Assembly: GCA_030180135.1 (NCBI GenBank)
Contig: CM058232.1
Location: 63,075,330 to 63,139,329 of the forward strand
Reading direction: 5' to 3'
DNA: 64,000 nucleotides
Origin: Orychophragmus violaceus
Lineage: Eukaryota; Streptophyta; Magnoliopsida; Brassicales; Brassicaceae
Part shown: piece by piece, positions 10,603 through 21,497 of the stretch
Position numbering within the stretch: position 1 is the stretch's first letter
How the letters are laid out: every line of letters begins with the position of its first letter
The notes under the pieces: generated by a model
Databases searched by the model: none
Told to the model about the DNA's origin: nothing
The model's input: only the letters and a program-made list of their open reading frames with translations
Program-made: the position numbers and the translations under genes

Positions 10603-11908
10603 GAGAGCCGCAAGGAGCGACACCTCTAGACTGAGGCAAAACCACCTCTCGTTCGACCGAGGGGAGAGTCGCGTCGATGACCCCCGTAACCGTCTCCTCC
10701 GGACCCGTCGGCGGAAGGGACGAGGTCTGAGCAGGAGGAGGAGGAGAAGCCGGAGGAGGACGAGGGGCCTGACCGAGGGCGAAGAGGATAGCACTGCTCA
10801 AACCAGGCGCCTCTATCCTATCAACCAGATCGACCGGATCTTTCCCGTTCCTGCGACTGCTCATTCTACGAGACACCCTCCCGCGAGGAGGCGTGCGAGC
10901 AGTCGAGCCACCATCTGGGAGAGGTCGATCTACATAAAAAAAAAGAAGAGAAGCAAGCAAGTCAGACGGATTGCGATAGCAAAAACCATACTTCGCAACC
11001 AGACGACTCACCTTCTCCCGTTTGTTCGGAAATACGGAGTGGAGGCTGAATAACTGGAGCCCGAGGGGCCGGAGAAGGAATGGGAGGACGTGGCAGGTTT
11101 AGATGAACCTGTGGACGATCCAGCGGAGCCCGCCCAGGATCGATCCGTAGAACAGCTTGTACGCGTTCTACCGTAAAACTGCCCCAATTAACAGCGTCCT
11201 CTCTCAGCTGGGTTATCAGAGTCTCCGTAATCGGGTTATAGCGAGCGATTCTGGAGCTTCTAATAAAAGAAAAAATATATATATAATAAGGGATAGCCCG
11301 ACGGTCAACAAGAATCAAGTGTTAAAACTTGGCTCTTACCAACGCTAGATGTCCACCGAGACGGAATGACCGAATAGTCGAAATCCCCGACCGAATGATG
11401 AGTTACCCTGAAAAAGAAGTATTGATCCTTCCATACATCCTTCTTCGGGACATCTTCGAGAATCCGCCCGAAGCGAGGCGAGAGATAGTACGTCCCCGGG
11501 AAGCGAGTATTGTTCTTCACAGAGCAGACCCGCATGAGTTCCCCAGGTCTAAATTCTATTCCCGCTTCTGCGGCTCTGACCCCCAAGTCCGATGACATAC
11601 CGGACAAAGTTCGGCGTCATCTGATGGAACGCCAATTGAAGTTGGGCTAGAACCAGAGAAATCAAGCGAGGAATGGGGAAGAAAAGCCCGCACTTCTCGA
11701 AATATGTGTACGAGGCACAACAATAACCCTCCACCACAGTCTCCGGTGACATCGCCGGTGAAGGAATCACTATTTCCACCTCCGGCGGAATCCGGCAAAT
11801 CCTCCGCAACCGTTTGATATGATTTGCGGTTAGGGAAGACGGCGGATGTGGTCCGAACGAACCCGCCGCCGTGCTTGTACTGGCACCCGTCGCGTCTCTT
11901 AAAGACAT
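10603..11908 (-). pseudogene. Intron-containing 'putative gypsy-type transposase' ORF, 3' truncated
   Basis: The protein resembles the plant family annotated as 'Transposase (putative), gypsy type'. Its typical core PPEVEIVIPSPAMSPETV is followed by a G-Y-C-C-A block and a PNFVRYV stretch. The ATG is at 11908. Exon 1 runs to 11340 with a frameshift near 11590. Introns with clear GT-AG ends lie at 11260-11339 (GTAAGAG...TTATTAG) and 10930-11010 (GTGAGTC...ATGTAG). The proline-rich third exon (10929-10603) is cut by the gypsy LTR. It reads antisense to the LTR that starts at 12502, the arrangement known for extra ORFs in Tat-lineage elements. Its function is unknown. Confidence 0.65.
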
Positions 11909-12488
11909 AGAGAACGATGTAAAAAAAAGCTAGAGTTTCTGCCTAGGAGGAGAATTTTTCCGATGACAGGAGAAAAACCAGAGCAGAAGTGGAAGAAGAA
12001 GCGAAAGTGGGAAGAGAAGAAATTATCCTCGGTAAATATGAGAAAGCTATAGTGGGAATCGTGCAAAATCTTAACCGCACGATTCCGAACTCGTAATAAT
12101 TACGAGAAAATCGAGGTGATTTGGACTCCTCGCTTTCCTTCTACTCTAACCGTTGATCTGAAATCAACGGTTATGAATGCGCAACAATTAGGTCACATCA
12201 GCAAAGGAACGAGCCTAAAAAGACTCTTCGCGGCCCTTAAATCTTAGCCGTAGATGATCGACCAGATCAACGGTAAGAGATGGAATTCTAGAAACCAATA
12301 CACGCCACGGCTGCAGACGCGTTAAAAAGTAGTTCGGCTCGTCCCACGCGCCCACCCTTGACCGTTGGATCGAAACAAGATCTACGGATGGGGCGAGAGT
12401 AATCATTAGGTTTTCGCCACCCGAGGCACGCGCGCGTCTTCCCGAGAACGTCCACCGCCCATTAACCTCGACTTCTCGAAATCAATGG
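11909..12488. other. Region between antisense ORF and LTR, with a perfect hairpin
   Basis: No ORF is supported. A perfect 11-bp inverted repeat lies at 12147-12157 and 12163-12173 (TAACCGTTGAT, 5-base loop). Related CCGTTGATC or GATCAACGG motifs recur near 12251-12265 and 12360. The stretch could hold the promoter of the antisense ORF; that is inference. Confidence 0.5.
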
Positions 12489-12501
12489 GCTGGGGGGCTA
12501 T

Positions 12502-13020
12502 TGTTGGTACTGGATTTCCCTCTAGGAAATCCGGCCCATTAACAAATAAGACAAAAACCCATATCTATGAGTCCGTTCCAGGATCAAAGACGAAGAGACG
12601 AGCCGATTCATTTGTTGGGCCTAAACGAATGACGCTTTGACAAGGCCCAAGCGATGCCGAAGTAAGAGGCGATCGAGCTCGAGCTCGGCAGGAGACGACG
12701 TGGAGATAGAGCAACTCGGTCTTTGCCAGTTCAACTGATCCGCGAGAATCACGGGGATCATTACGAAGGAGAGGCCGAAATATCGGAACAGAGAGATCAG
12801 AGTCGAGACTATTTAAAAGAGGAAGTGGCGATCATTTCAAGAGATTCCAACCCTAGCTTAGAACACTTCGACTAGATAGCTCGATCATCATACTTTGTAC
12901 TCTCTTTTCGATTGTGTTTGTTCTATCTCGACGATCAATCTCAATAAAGTCTTTGATTCATAGGAAACTATACCATTTCTGTACCTAAAAGTCCAAATCC
13001 ACGATTACAAATTCTTGGTG
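12502..13020 (+). repeat. Tat-like gypsy LTR, plus orientation (right end uncertain)
   Basis: A purine tract (GCTGGGGGGCTAT, 12489-12501) directly precedes TGTTGGTACTGG, as expected for a 3' LTR. Inside lie a TATTTAAAA promoter-like box near 12810 and AATAAA near 12944. I could not fix the right border; a CA end near 13015-13020 is possible. A second LTR of this type is not in the window. Confidence 0.55.
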
Positions 13021-13371
13021 TGAATCTCAGATCTCACATATATGTATTCTGATTTCACAGTCAATAAAAACAACCTTTTCATCTTTTAACTTTTGATCAT
13101 ATTTGAGAGCAATCTCACCTTTGTTCCTTGTGAACTTTCTGAAGATCTGGTGCGTAATATCCAAGTCTTTAACCTTCTGAAATAGGACTTGTGCGTCATA
13201 TCAGGCTATTGAAGAGGTGGGAACATCAGTGGCCTTCCGCATCCACTGTGCGACCCATCGATCCACTTCCCTTGTCCAAGCCGGTCGCTAGTAGCTTCTG
13301 TTGGACCAAGGCCTATCCAATCTACCACACTAAGAGTGCCTATCCTTGGGAGGATCATATCATCCTCTCAT
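13021..13371. other. No gene recognised
   Basis: This stretch has an open frame at 13191-13373 with no recognisable domain. It lies between the Tat-like LTR and a weak LINE-like fragment and may belong to the Helitron that begins at 13951 and runs left. Confidence 0.3.
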
Positions 13372-13510
13372 AGCAAGCATCAATTTACATGATTTGGAAA
13401 CAAAGGAATATCAGCTGCATAGAAATCATTTCTCTTCAAGCTCTAGTGTCATCTTGGATATCAAATCGATTATTAAAAATTGAATCTCAAGTTTGAGACA
13501 TGACATAAAT
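13372..13510 (+). pseudogene. Possible LINE C-terminal fragment
   Basis: One frame reads QASIYMIWKQRN followed by an isoleucine-rich tail ending in NRLL. This resembles the end of the zinc-finger RVT region of plant L1-type ORF2. It is short and flanked by stops. The similarity is from memory of the family consensus, so confidence is low. Confidence 0.35.
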
Positions 13511-13951
13511 TAGTTCTCCTCAGTGGTGATGCAAATGTGACTTGATAATTAAGCTCCAGTCCAGTTTTCCTTTCCGGCTCCACCATGAGCAATCCTCTAG
13601 TTTGAAATCTCTAACTTCGTCTTCGCTCGATTTTCCATCGTAGTCTTCCTTTCATCTTTGATTGCATGTCTACAACCTTCCATGTATGCTGGTCGTCCCT
13701 TTCATCTATGATTGTGGATTCGATGATCCAACTGCACCTCTTTGTTAGTGATCTTATCGATGCATCTCAATTCGTTGTCTTCCAATGAAAAGAAACGATA
13801 CGGTTTCAAGTACTGGGCAACATAAAAACTGGGCCTTGTTACTCTTCTATTGGTCTGAATTTTTTTCTTTAATAGGCCCAACTTGTTTTAAAAAAAAATA
13901 GGACACTCGAATGTTCTAAGAGGAGAAAGCATCCTCTTATTATATATAAGA
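13511..13951 (-). mobile_element. Helitron B, 5' end at 13951 (minus strand, left limit unknown)
   Basis: On the minus strand the sequence starting at 13951 reads TCTTATATATAATAAGAGGATGC. It resembles the Helitron start at 25505 (TCTATTATATAATTAGAGGATGC). It abuts the CTAG terminus of another Helitron with no base between. Its 3' end was not found; no genes are recognised in it. Confidence 0.5.
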
Positions 13952-15518
13952 CTAGGGATACTCATCCTCCGCGCATGCACGGAGGTTCATGTGTTTAGAT
14001 GTATGTTTAACTTATTTTCTTTGGACTTTCACATTGTATTATTTGATATTTTAGTGTTATGTCTGTTTTTTGGGTTTTAATAACGTTGAAAGTTGAAACC
14101 TTTATTATATGTTAAAATTGTTTTGTCTTTTCTTTTATTGGACTTTTTTCAGTATGTTTCTAACGTCAGCGCTAACCTTATCTCCTTTCTGTTACTGTTA
14201 CTTATTATATGATATTGAATATAGTATGTGCTACTTTTCATATACAAAATATATTTTCCATGTTTATAAAAGGAATTCATTGGGGACTTAACGTTAGTAC
14301 TAGTTTGCTCTTGCTGTTATTTGATTGTGGAAAGTGTTTTTTTTTATAATCAAGTCTAGTGTCTGTAGTGTTTGTTTGCTACTATATTTGACAAGGTGTA
14401 TTAAGAAAATATATATAACCAATTTAAGTGGAAATGATTATAAGTCTTACCTTGAGGGTGGCTGTATTAGGGAGTAAAGACACAAACACAAAAAGAGTAA
14501 AAAGAAGTTGTTTGATATATATGAAAATGATTACAAAAACCAATTTGCAAATGGTGTGTGGTCCAGTTCAAGTTTCTTGTTATGTACACCCATCAATCCT
14601 TTTCTTATTGTCTATCTTCCTTGAGACACCTTTAATCGAGACTAATATTATTATGAAAATGCTAATAACAATGGTTGATCAATGTTCAGATTTCATGTGT
14701 GATTGTACTTGGTTGGATGGACCTGGGCATTGTACAAATTCCATGTCTCAAATTATAGCCTTTCATATAAAATGAAAAGAAAAAATATAGTATTGATTAA
14801 CTTTCCAACCTTGAAAACTACGCGTATGAACTTGGTTCACGGATATGGTTTTGCGCAAGCCCCATATGAATAAATGCTATGTAAATCATCTTCAAATAAT
14901 GTTGAAAATTGAAAAAGGATTAAGATTGTTTCTAATGGAAATATATTGGCAATTCAAATGTTGAACAAAAAAGGTGATAAAAAGAATTGAAGACCTGAGA
15001 GATAGAATCAGAGGCAAGGGTAAGTGTTAGTGATTGAAAATTGAAGCTTCTAGATTAAGTTTGGTCACTGTTTACATGGGTAAATACAAAACGTAAGAAC
15101 TCACTGTTTGCTCTAAATGGAATGTGCTTGATTGCCTTTGCTAAGGGGAGTCTCATTTTTTATGGGCTCTCCCCCTCGTGTGAAAGTTTTAGCATCAATA
15201 ATTTGATGTCTATTTCTGGATGATGCGTTTTTGCTGAATTTACAGAGTGCAATCAGTAAGATGTATTAGTTAAGAAAGGAAAAGGATAATAGACTGAACA
15301 TACATAAATACGAAATAAAAAGAACATATGTCACATATACATAAGGAGATGGAGGGATCTAAGGTAGTTTTAAAAACCATAGTCAGAAGCTTTACATCAT
15401 AATGTTTTTCTTGAATATCATCTCTTCATATTTGTCATGTCCCCTCCAGATCCCACGGTTTCCTTGCACCACGCATTCACCTATGAAAGCCAAAATAAGG
15501 ATTATAATCAATCAACAT
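13952..15518 (-). mobile_element. Helitron A, 3' end at 13952 (minus strand), host of the LARD element
   Basis: The minus strand ends in a hairpin CCTCCGTGCATGCGCGGAGG followed by ATGAGTATCCCTAG, a canonical Helitron 3' terminus. The body continues right to at least 15518 and resumes at 21113 beyond the LTR element. An open frame of 115 codons (14428-14775, plus) is almost identical in the second copy (56960-57307) but has no recognisable domain, and I do not call it a gene. The 5' end was not found. Confidence 0.6.
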
Positions 15519-16216
15519 TGTGAGATCTCATTTCTGCATATCCGAAGATAGCAAGAATTTTAGGGTTTAAATTAGGGATTCTTCAAAGTCTCTTGACCTA
15601 GCTCGGCGGAGATGATGAGATTAGGGCAAAATTGGCGTTCCGGTGAATCGGAATAAAGGTAATTATGTTTTATAGCTGAACCTTGTAAAAGGCTGCCTAC
15701 GTACCCTTCGGAAAGGGATCAAGCCATTCGTAGTTCTTTGAAAGAGTTCGTCGAATGACGATATGGTGAAAGGGTTAAGTCGTCTCTCAGCAACTTATCG
15801 TATTGTGCGTGTTTCAATCTCCTTTAGCCTGAATACCCTCATTCTCTCATGTCGAGGTTTAGGTCGGCTTACAGAGTCGTCTATAGATCGATCTCTTGTA
15901 GCCTGAATACCCTCATCCTCTCATGTCGAGATTTAGGTCGACTTCCAGAGTTATCCATATTTTTCTAGATGTCCTTAGCCTGAATGCCCTCATTCTCTTA
16001 TATAGAGTTTTAGGCCGGCATAAAAAGTCATATTTCTTAAAAAGAAATATATATTTTCTTGAAAGGAAAATAGATATTTTCCTTTCGTGATTATCTTCGA
16101 AGATTGCCACTTATCTTCATCGACATAGCATTTATCCATAATAAATGTCTTCTATTTCGGGCCGATCTTATTAACTGAATGGGCCATTTTGAGGGGTGCT
16201 AAAACCGACTCCAACA
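15519..16216 (-). repeat. LARD 3' LTR, copy 1
   Basis: The 698-bp repeat runs from TGTGAGATCTC to CTCCAACA on the plus strand. It contains three spaced copies of a 'tagcctgaatrccctcat' sentence near 15828, 15900 and 15978. Confidence 0.85.
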
Positions 16217-16235
16217 GTAAGTACCCCCAAGTCGG
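16217..16235 (-). promoter_or_regulatory. Polypurine tract of the LARD element
   Basis: The minus strand reads GACTTGGGGGTACTTAC immediately before the 3' LTR, a purine-rich primer for plus-strand synthesis. Confidence 0.6.
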
Positions 16236-16477
16236 CGATTCGAGCGTTTGGCGCGATGATCGGTGATAGAAAACATTTCGGCTCGTGAAGTATAAAAGAT
16301 CGGCATGAGTCTCCAGTATTACTTTGAATGTTTGTCGTGGAAGAATAATCTTTTCCGTAGTTAAGTTAATCGGGTCGTTCTGTTCTTTGATCCGTTTGTA
16401 TGGATCTTTGGTGAACGACGATTAAAACGTAGATCGGCGTTGAACTGCTTTACTTTAAGGCTTATGCCCCACCGTAT

Positions 16478-17033
16478 CTAGACCTGGGCGTTCGGGTACC
16501 CGTTCGGGTTCGGTTCGGGTCTTTCGGGTTTTCGGGTTTTCGGGTTTAGGCATATAAGACCCATTCGGGTATTTTATAATTTCGGTTCGGGTTCAGTTCG
16601 GTTCCATTAGGGTTCGGTTCGGGTCCGGGTACCCATAAAATCATAAAGCAAAAATAAAAATTGGTTAATTTGAACAAAAAAATTGTTAAAAGGAGACAAA
16701 TATAGCAAGAAATTTCGTATATTTCATTTAATTTGGGTATTTTAGCTATTTTGATCTAAAACTAACCAATATATATGAGTTTGTAATTATAGTTTTAAAT
16801 AATTATGTTATGTTAAGTCTAAATATAATTAATATTTTGAATATATAATTGTAGTTCGGATATTTCGGGTACCCATTCGGTTCTCGGTTCGGGTCGGGTT
16901 CGGTTTCGGTTCTTCGGGTATAGAGGTTTAAGACCCATTCGGGTATTTTGTCGGTTCGGGTTCGGGTTCGGTTCCTCCTTTTCGGTTCGGGTTCGGTTCG
17001 GTATTTCGGTTCCGGGTTTTGTGCCCAACCCTA
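16478..17033. mobile_element. hAT-like MITE made of TTCGGG repeats, copy 1
   Basis: The ends are imperfect inverted repeats (TAGACCTGGGCG against TAGGGTTGGGCA) flanked by ACCGTAT at 16471-16477 and 17034-17040, close to the 8-bp duplication of hAT elements. Both arms consist of degenerate TTCGGG/TTCGGT repeats and enclose an A/T-rich core. The ORF at 16819-17127 only translates these repeats (N-P-N-R, E-P-R-T) and is not a gene. Confidence 0.55.
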
Positions 17034-17144
17034 ACCGTATATATAATTGCGAGACGGATCTCGGCTTTTCCTCACCGCGATGTGCACCTCGCGTGCAAGG
17101 AAGACCACACTCCTGGCCAGGGAGCATGATGCTAGTGCGAGTCT

Positions 17145-17341
17145 TTGCTCGGCTTTCTGCGAGTTACTTAGACTCGACTTTTGCGAACTAAGGAGCTCGG
17201 CTTTCTGCGAGTTACTTAGACCCGACTTTTGCGAACTAAGGAGCTCGGCTTTCTGCGAGTTACTTAGACCCGACTTTTGCGAACTAAGGAGCTCGGCTTT
17301 CTGCGAGTTACTTAGACCCGACTTTTGCGAGCTAAGGAGCT
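17145..17341. repeat. 48-bp tandem repeat, four units, copy 1
   Basis: The unit starts GCTCGGCTTTCTGCGAGTTA and repeats about four times with few changes. Because 48 is divisible by three, one frame (17047-17364) stays open and encodes a 16-residue repeat with CELLRPDFCELRSS. In copy 2 one unit carries a stop, so the frame is not preserved and probably not coding. Confidence 0.85.
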
Positions 17342-18029
17342 CGGTTGATGAGTTTATTATATGATGGTCTGTTGACGTTCTTTTGTTGCGCCGGACAAAG
17401 TCTGTTTTATGACATTAAATATAATGATGTAAGAATATGTCGTTATAAAAACTCAGCTTGTATGACGGTATATTAGTGGTGTTCAGAGGAGGTAACGGAG
17501 ACGCCGATTAGGCTTAATAAGCAGGCCTCAAGTGTGATATAATGAAACTGAGCAAAACTAGCGACAATGTTTGATCAGTCAACAAAGAGATTTCATTAAT
17601 AGTATTCGTTCGGTGCGCCAAGCTAATGCGAGCAAGTAAAGTGGAATAAAACTAAAATATTCAATTCCATTAACAAATCAGAAAACCGATGATTATCTAA
17701 CCAATTCAATCCTGACCAACAATATTCATGTTAAACCAACGCATTTAAAGAAAGACGACGAGCAAGTGTTTCAACGATATTTCGAACTATTAAGACATGA
17801 TGAGCGATAGACCAGTTAACAAAAGACTATAAAACATGTGATGATTTGGAAGGTGTGATGTAAATAGAGGTTAAGAAAGTGTTACTTATCTTGGTAATTT
17901 TGAATGAGATATGACAGAGGAGTTTCGGCCTTTTGATATCCAATGTCTGCTTCCGTAGGTGAGTTTATGAGAAGGGATGCTCAAGAGAGATAGAGTGATT
18001 TTGCAATATGCTTTGTCATAAGATGATTG

Positions 18030-18266
18030 CGAGGCACGATGCTCGGCTTGACGTGATTGCGAGCGTGGTGCTCGGCTTGATGAGATTGCGAGACATGATG
18101 CTCGGCTTGATGAGATTGCGAGACGCGATGCTCGGATTTATGTGATTTGCGAGTTCGATGCTCGGATTGATATAATTGCGAGGCATGATGCTCGGCTTGA
18201 TGAGATTGCGAGACGCGATGCTCGGCTTTATGTGATTTGCGAGTTTGATGCTCGGCTTGATGTTTG
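18030..18266. repeat. Minisatellite of about 29 bp, eight to nine units, copy 1
   Basis: Imperfect units of the form GATTGCGAGACGCGATGCTC plus 'ggcttgatga' repeat head to tail. The words GCGAG and GCTCGG also occur in the 48-bp array at 17145-17341, so both arrays may derive from one seed sequence. Confidence 0.8.
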
Positions 18267-20405
18267 ATGCTTTGCGTTATTGATCAAGTCCAGAAAGTCT
18301 TGAGTCATGTAGCATTTTCTCATGGAGTCACGTTATTAAGTTGACGATCTCGTTGTCGTTTATCTTTAGGGAGCATTCTCAGATTTTGTATGGTGAGATG
18401 GCTGACGTGAGTCACCGAGCTGATGAGTTGAATAATGTGATGCGAGCTCGATTTGGAGCTCGAATAGAGTTTGATCTTGTACGGGCTGTGTAGTCCAAGC
18501 ATGACATGTCCTTTGTCGAAGTACAGGCAAAGCGACGGTATTAGGCTTCTGTAACGCCGCTCTAAAGTTTCTTTTATTCTCTTTCTTTTTGATATGGTGA
18601 TTTGGTGGAGACGATGGCCTCTTATCTTTCTTACAAACACTAGGAAACTTTTTCCTCTTGTTTCTTTGAGGTGTTACGGCAGCTTGAAGCGGCATTATCG
18701 TGACGGAGAATCATTAATGGATAGCTAAGAACGACGAAGGTGAAGTTGTCCTTTATCTTCTTTTTTTTGGTTCATGTCCACCTCACGCTCTGGATTTCGT
18801 TGCCGAGGTCGATGTTTTGCCGAGGTGACCATAAGGGGTTCCTTTGAACTGGGTCCTTCGAGCTGTGATAGCTCCATGATGTTTTAGCTGCTGTGGAGGC
18901 AAGTGCAAATATCCATTGGATTTGTATGGTCCGATTGGGATATTTCTTGTCCGGCAAGCACTTTGTTGTATAAACCCTAGAGGGACAACTTTAAGTTTCC
19001 TTCAAAGAGAACATATATTGTAAACGTTAGTGGCTGAGCTGTTATGCTTTATAATTCATAATGTGCGAATGAATTAACGAAAGGCCTCTAGTGAATATGG
19101 ATAATATATTATATCGTAGGTGATCATGTCAAAACGAGAGAGTAAACTCATATATGCCCTACACCAATTGGTATACACCGATTGGTATGAACAATACAGA
19201 AATAATTTATGCTTTTTTGTAGGTTTTTAATCCACGCAATAATGATTAGAGTGGTTCAAATAATGTATTCCTATAATAATATGAAAGAATACTTAGCTTA
19301 ATGACAGAAGCCGGAGCCATGGTCTGTAAAGGACCGTCGTCGATGAATTTATTTGACGTTATTTTATCGTTGATCCCGACGTCGGTGTCGGCCTGGTTTT
19401 TTGAATGAATGTCGGTAAACAGGCTTTTTCTGATAATGGGCTGGTGCCATGTCGGGCTGATGAAAAGGATCTAATGCCGTCATGAGCTCTTTCTTTGATG
19501 AGTTTGATGATTATATGTCGTCTTTTACTATGCCTCAGCTGAATAGTGGTGTATGCCGAGCCGATGTATTTGTCCCGTTTTTATCTCGGCGTGAAGTTTG
19601 AAAATTAGTGAATGATAAGACTTGTGCACAGACCGTCGGTTATTGGAGTGAGTGAGAATTTCGTTCACGCGGCAGAGCCGAGGTTGGTGAAAAGCTTGTA
19701 CTTTTGTATGAGATGGATTGTCGCTTCAGAGAAGTTGGCGGAGATGACGTTCTTATGTGAGGTATCTCCTAGCCCCTACTCTTTTTTTTTTTTTTAAAGA
19801 AACGAATGAACCAGATTCATATCTGATTTTCTTCTTATTGGAGTGATTTTGCTACATGTCAGAGGTAAGTAACTTCTCTGAGAGGTCGAGTCGTCTATCT
19901 CAACATGCGTGAGCCGGCGAGTTCTATCGGTGTCTTTGATTGACAAGCTGGTTTGAAAACCAGATGACATACACAAGCCGAAGAACACGAGCTGCTGCCG
20001 AGATTGAGATCGTCTCATGAGTCGGTGAGTTAACGAGTTCAGCCGTTGCTTGACTTCAGTCGAATTGGGTTCAGAGATTTCATCGATCGAATGACGTTTC
20101 TTTTCCTGCTTCAAGAGACGATCGAATGGTTAAATTGTCGCTAATGGTAAAGCGGCATGGACGTGTTCAGTCATATTATTCACGTGTTTGACTAAGCTTT
20201 TTAGAGGATCTATGAATCAAACAATTATTATATATCATAAACTAGAGAAGTCAGATAATCAAGCTATATAGTATCTCTTGAGGATTTTGACGAAGCCGTG
20301 ATGCGTGTTATGGACGTCGATAACAAACGACGGTATTTATTAGGGTTTCTTCACCGATCATAATTTCATTGTCGGTATGGTATATGAAAGATCTTTGAAG
20401 AAATC
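18267..20405. other. LARD interior without recognised genes
   Basis: About 2.1 kb contain only short frames with no domain. A 'ccaattggtatacaccgattggtat' inverted motif lies near 19165-19190 and a T-run at 19780-19794. Everything here recurs in copy 2, with small differences. Confidence 0.6.
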
Positions 20406-20423
20406 CCCACAGTCGGCGCCAAT
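20406..20423 (-). promoter_or_regulatory. Primer-binding site of the LARD element
   Basis: The minus strand continues from the LTR end with ATTGGCGCCGACTGTGGGG. TGGCGCCG is typical for the primer sites of plant gypsy-type elements. I do not assign the tRNA. Confidence 0.65.
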
Positions 20424-21112
20424 TGTGAGATCTCAATTCTGCATATCCGAAGATAGCAAGAATTTTATGGTTTAAATTAGGGATTCTTCAAAGTCTCTTG
20501 ACCTAGCTCGGCGGAGATGATGAGATTAGGGCAAAATTGGCGTTCCGGTGAATCGGAATAAAGGTAATTATGTTTTATAGCTGAACCTTGTAAAAGGCTG
20601 CCTACGTACCCTTCGGAAAGGGATCAAGCCATTCGTAGTTCTTTGAAAGAGTTCGTCGAATGACGATATGGTGAAAGGGTTAAGTCGTCTCTCAGAAACT
20701 TATCGTTTTGTGCGTGTTTCAATCTCCTTTAGCCTGAATACCCTCATTCTCTCATGTCGAGGTTTAGGTCGGCTTACAGAGTCGTCTATAGATCGATCTC
20801 TTGTAGCCTGAATACCCTCATCCTCTCATGTCGAGATTTTGGTCGACTTCCAGAGTTATCCATATTTTTCTAGATGTACTTAGCCTGAATGCCCTCATTC
20901 TCTTATATAGAGTTTTAGGCCGGCATAAAAAGTCATATTTATTATAAAAATATATATCTATTTTCCTTTCTATTTTCTTTTTGTGATTATCTTCGAAGAT
21001 TGCCATTTATCTTCATCGACATAGCATTTATCCATAATAAATGCCTTTTATTTCGGGCCGATCTTATTAACTGAATGGGCCATTTTGAGGGGTGCTAAAA
21101 CCGACTCCAACA
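20424..21112 (-). repeat. LARD 5' LTR, copy 1
   Basis: This 689-bp repeat differs from the 3' LTR by several substitutions and a short length change near 20940-20980, so this insertion is older than those of Copia-2 and the gypsy element at 49665. The right end CCAACA is followed by the duplication AACAT. Confidence 0.85.
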
Positions 21113-21497
21113 AACATTACCATTAGAGGCAGACTGTTGACAGAAAGAGCTAATTAGTAGTCATAATATTTTTCAGTTCCCAATAGCATGAAACTTGGCC
21201 AAATATAGCATAGCAAACCCAAATGCATCTATTCAGCCCCTTCAAACTTGATGAAACTGATGATAATAAGTTGCTTGAAGAGGGTAAAAACTCCACCTTT
21301 CGGACTATTATCTCTGCAATAAAAGAAACTGCAATTGAGACGATTATGAAAGCAAACATAGTGAAAAAGAGTGTACCTGCTTCGACCAGCAGACAATTCC
21401 TGAAACATGTCATCGTGCATATAAAAAGCTCTACATGTGGGCACTGCAGACGATTGCTTCTCTTTTTCCTCCTCTCCATCTACATGAACCCCACAGC

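Larger units (their letters stand above)
13971..21112. repeat. 7.1-kb duplicated block, copy 1 (partner 56503-63627)
   Basis: From 'gcgcatgcacggaggttcat' on, this block matches 56503-63627 nearly base for base, with scattered substitutions and a few small indels. Both copies hold the same LTR element in the same position with the same left AACAT duplication. The block was therefore duplicated after that insertion. Confidence 0.9.
15519..21112 (-). mobile_element. Non-coding LTR element (LARD-like), copy 1, TSD AACAT
   Basis: LTRs of 698 bp (15519-16216) and 689 bp (20424-21112) flank a 4.2-kb interior, and AACAT flanks both ends (15514-15518 and 21113-21117). The minus strand is the sense strand: LTRs begin TGTTGGAGTCGG, the 5' LTR is followed by a TGGCGCCG-type primer-binding site, and a purine tract precedes the 3' LTR. 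The interior has no gag or pol, only minisatellites and a nested MITE. It fits the class of large retrotransposon derivatives, which depend on proteins of other elements. Confidence 0.85.

Noticed and set aside
14428..14775. 115-codon ORF, nearly identical in both copies (56960-57307)
   Set aside because: The identity reflects the recent block duplication; there is no domain, and the composition is typical of A/T-rich non-coding DNA.
16819..17127. ORF with N-P-N and E-P-R repeats (and its copy at 59338-59646)
   Set aside because: It is a reading of TTCGGG simple repeats in the MITE.
17047..17364. 105-codon ORF with CELLRPDFCELRSS repeats
   Set aside because: The 48-bp unit keeps the frame open by length; copy 2 has a stop in the last unit and there is no start signal or domain.
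17145..18266. Possible CRISPR-like array of short repeats
   Set aside because: Units are contiguous or nearly so, diverged, with no unique spacers, in a plant nuclear context.
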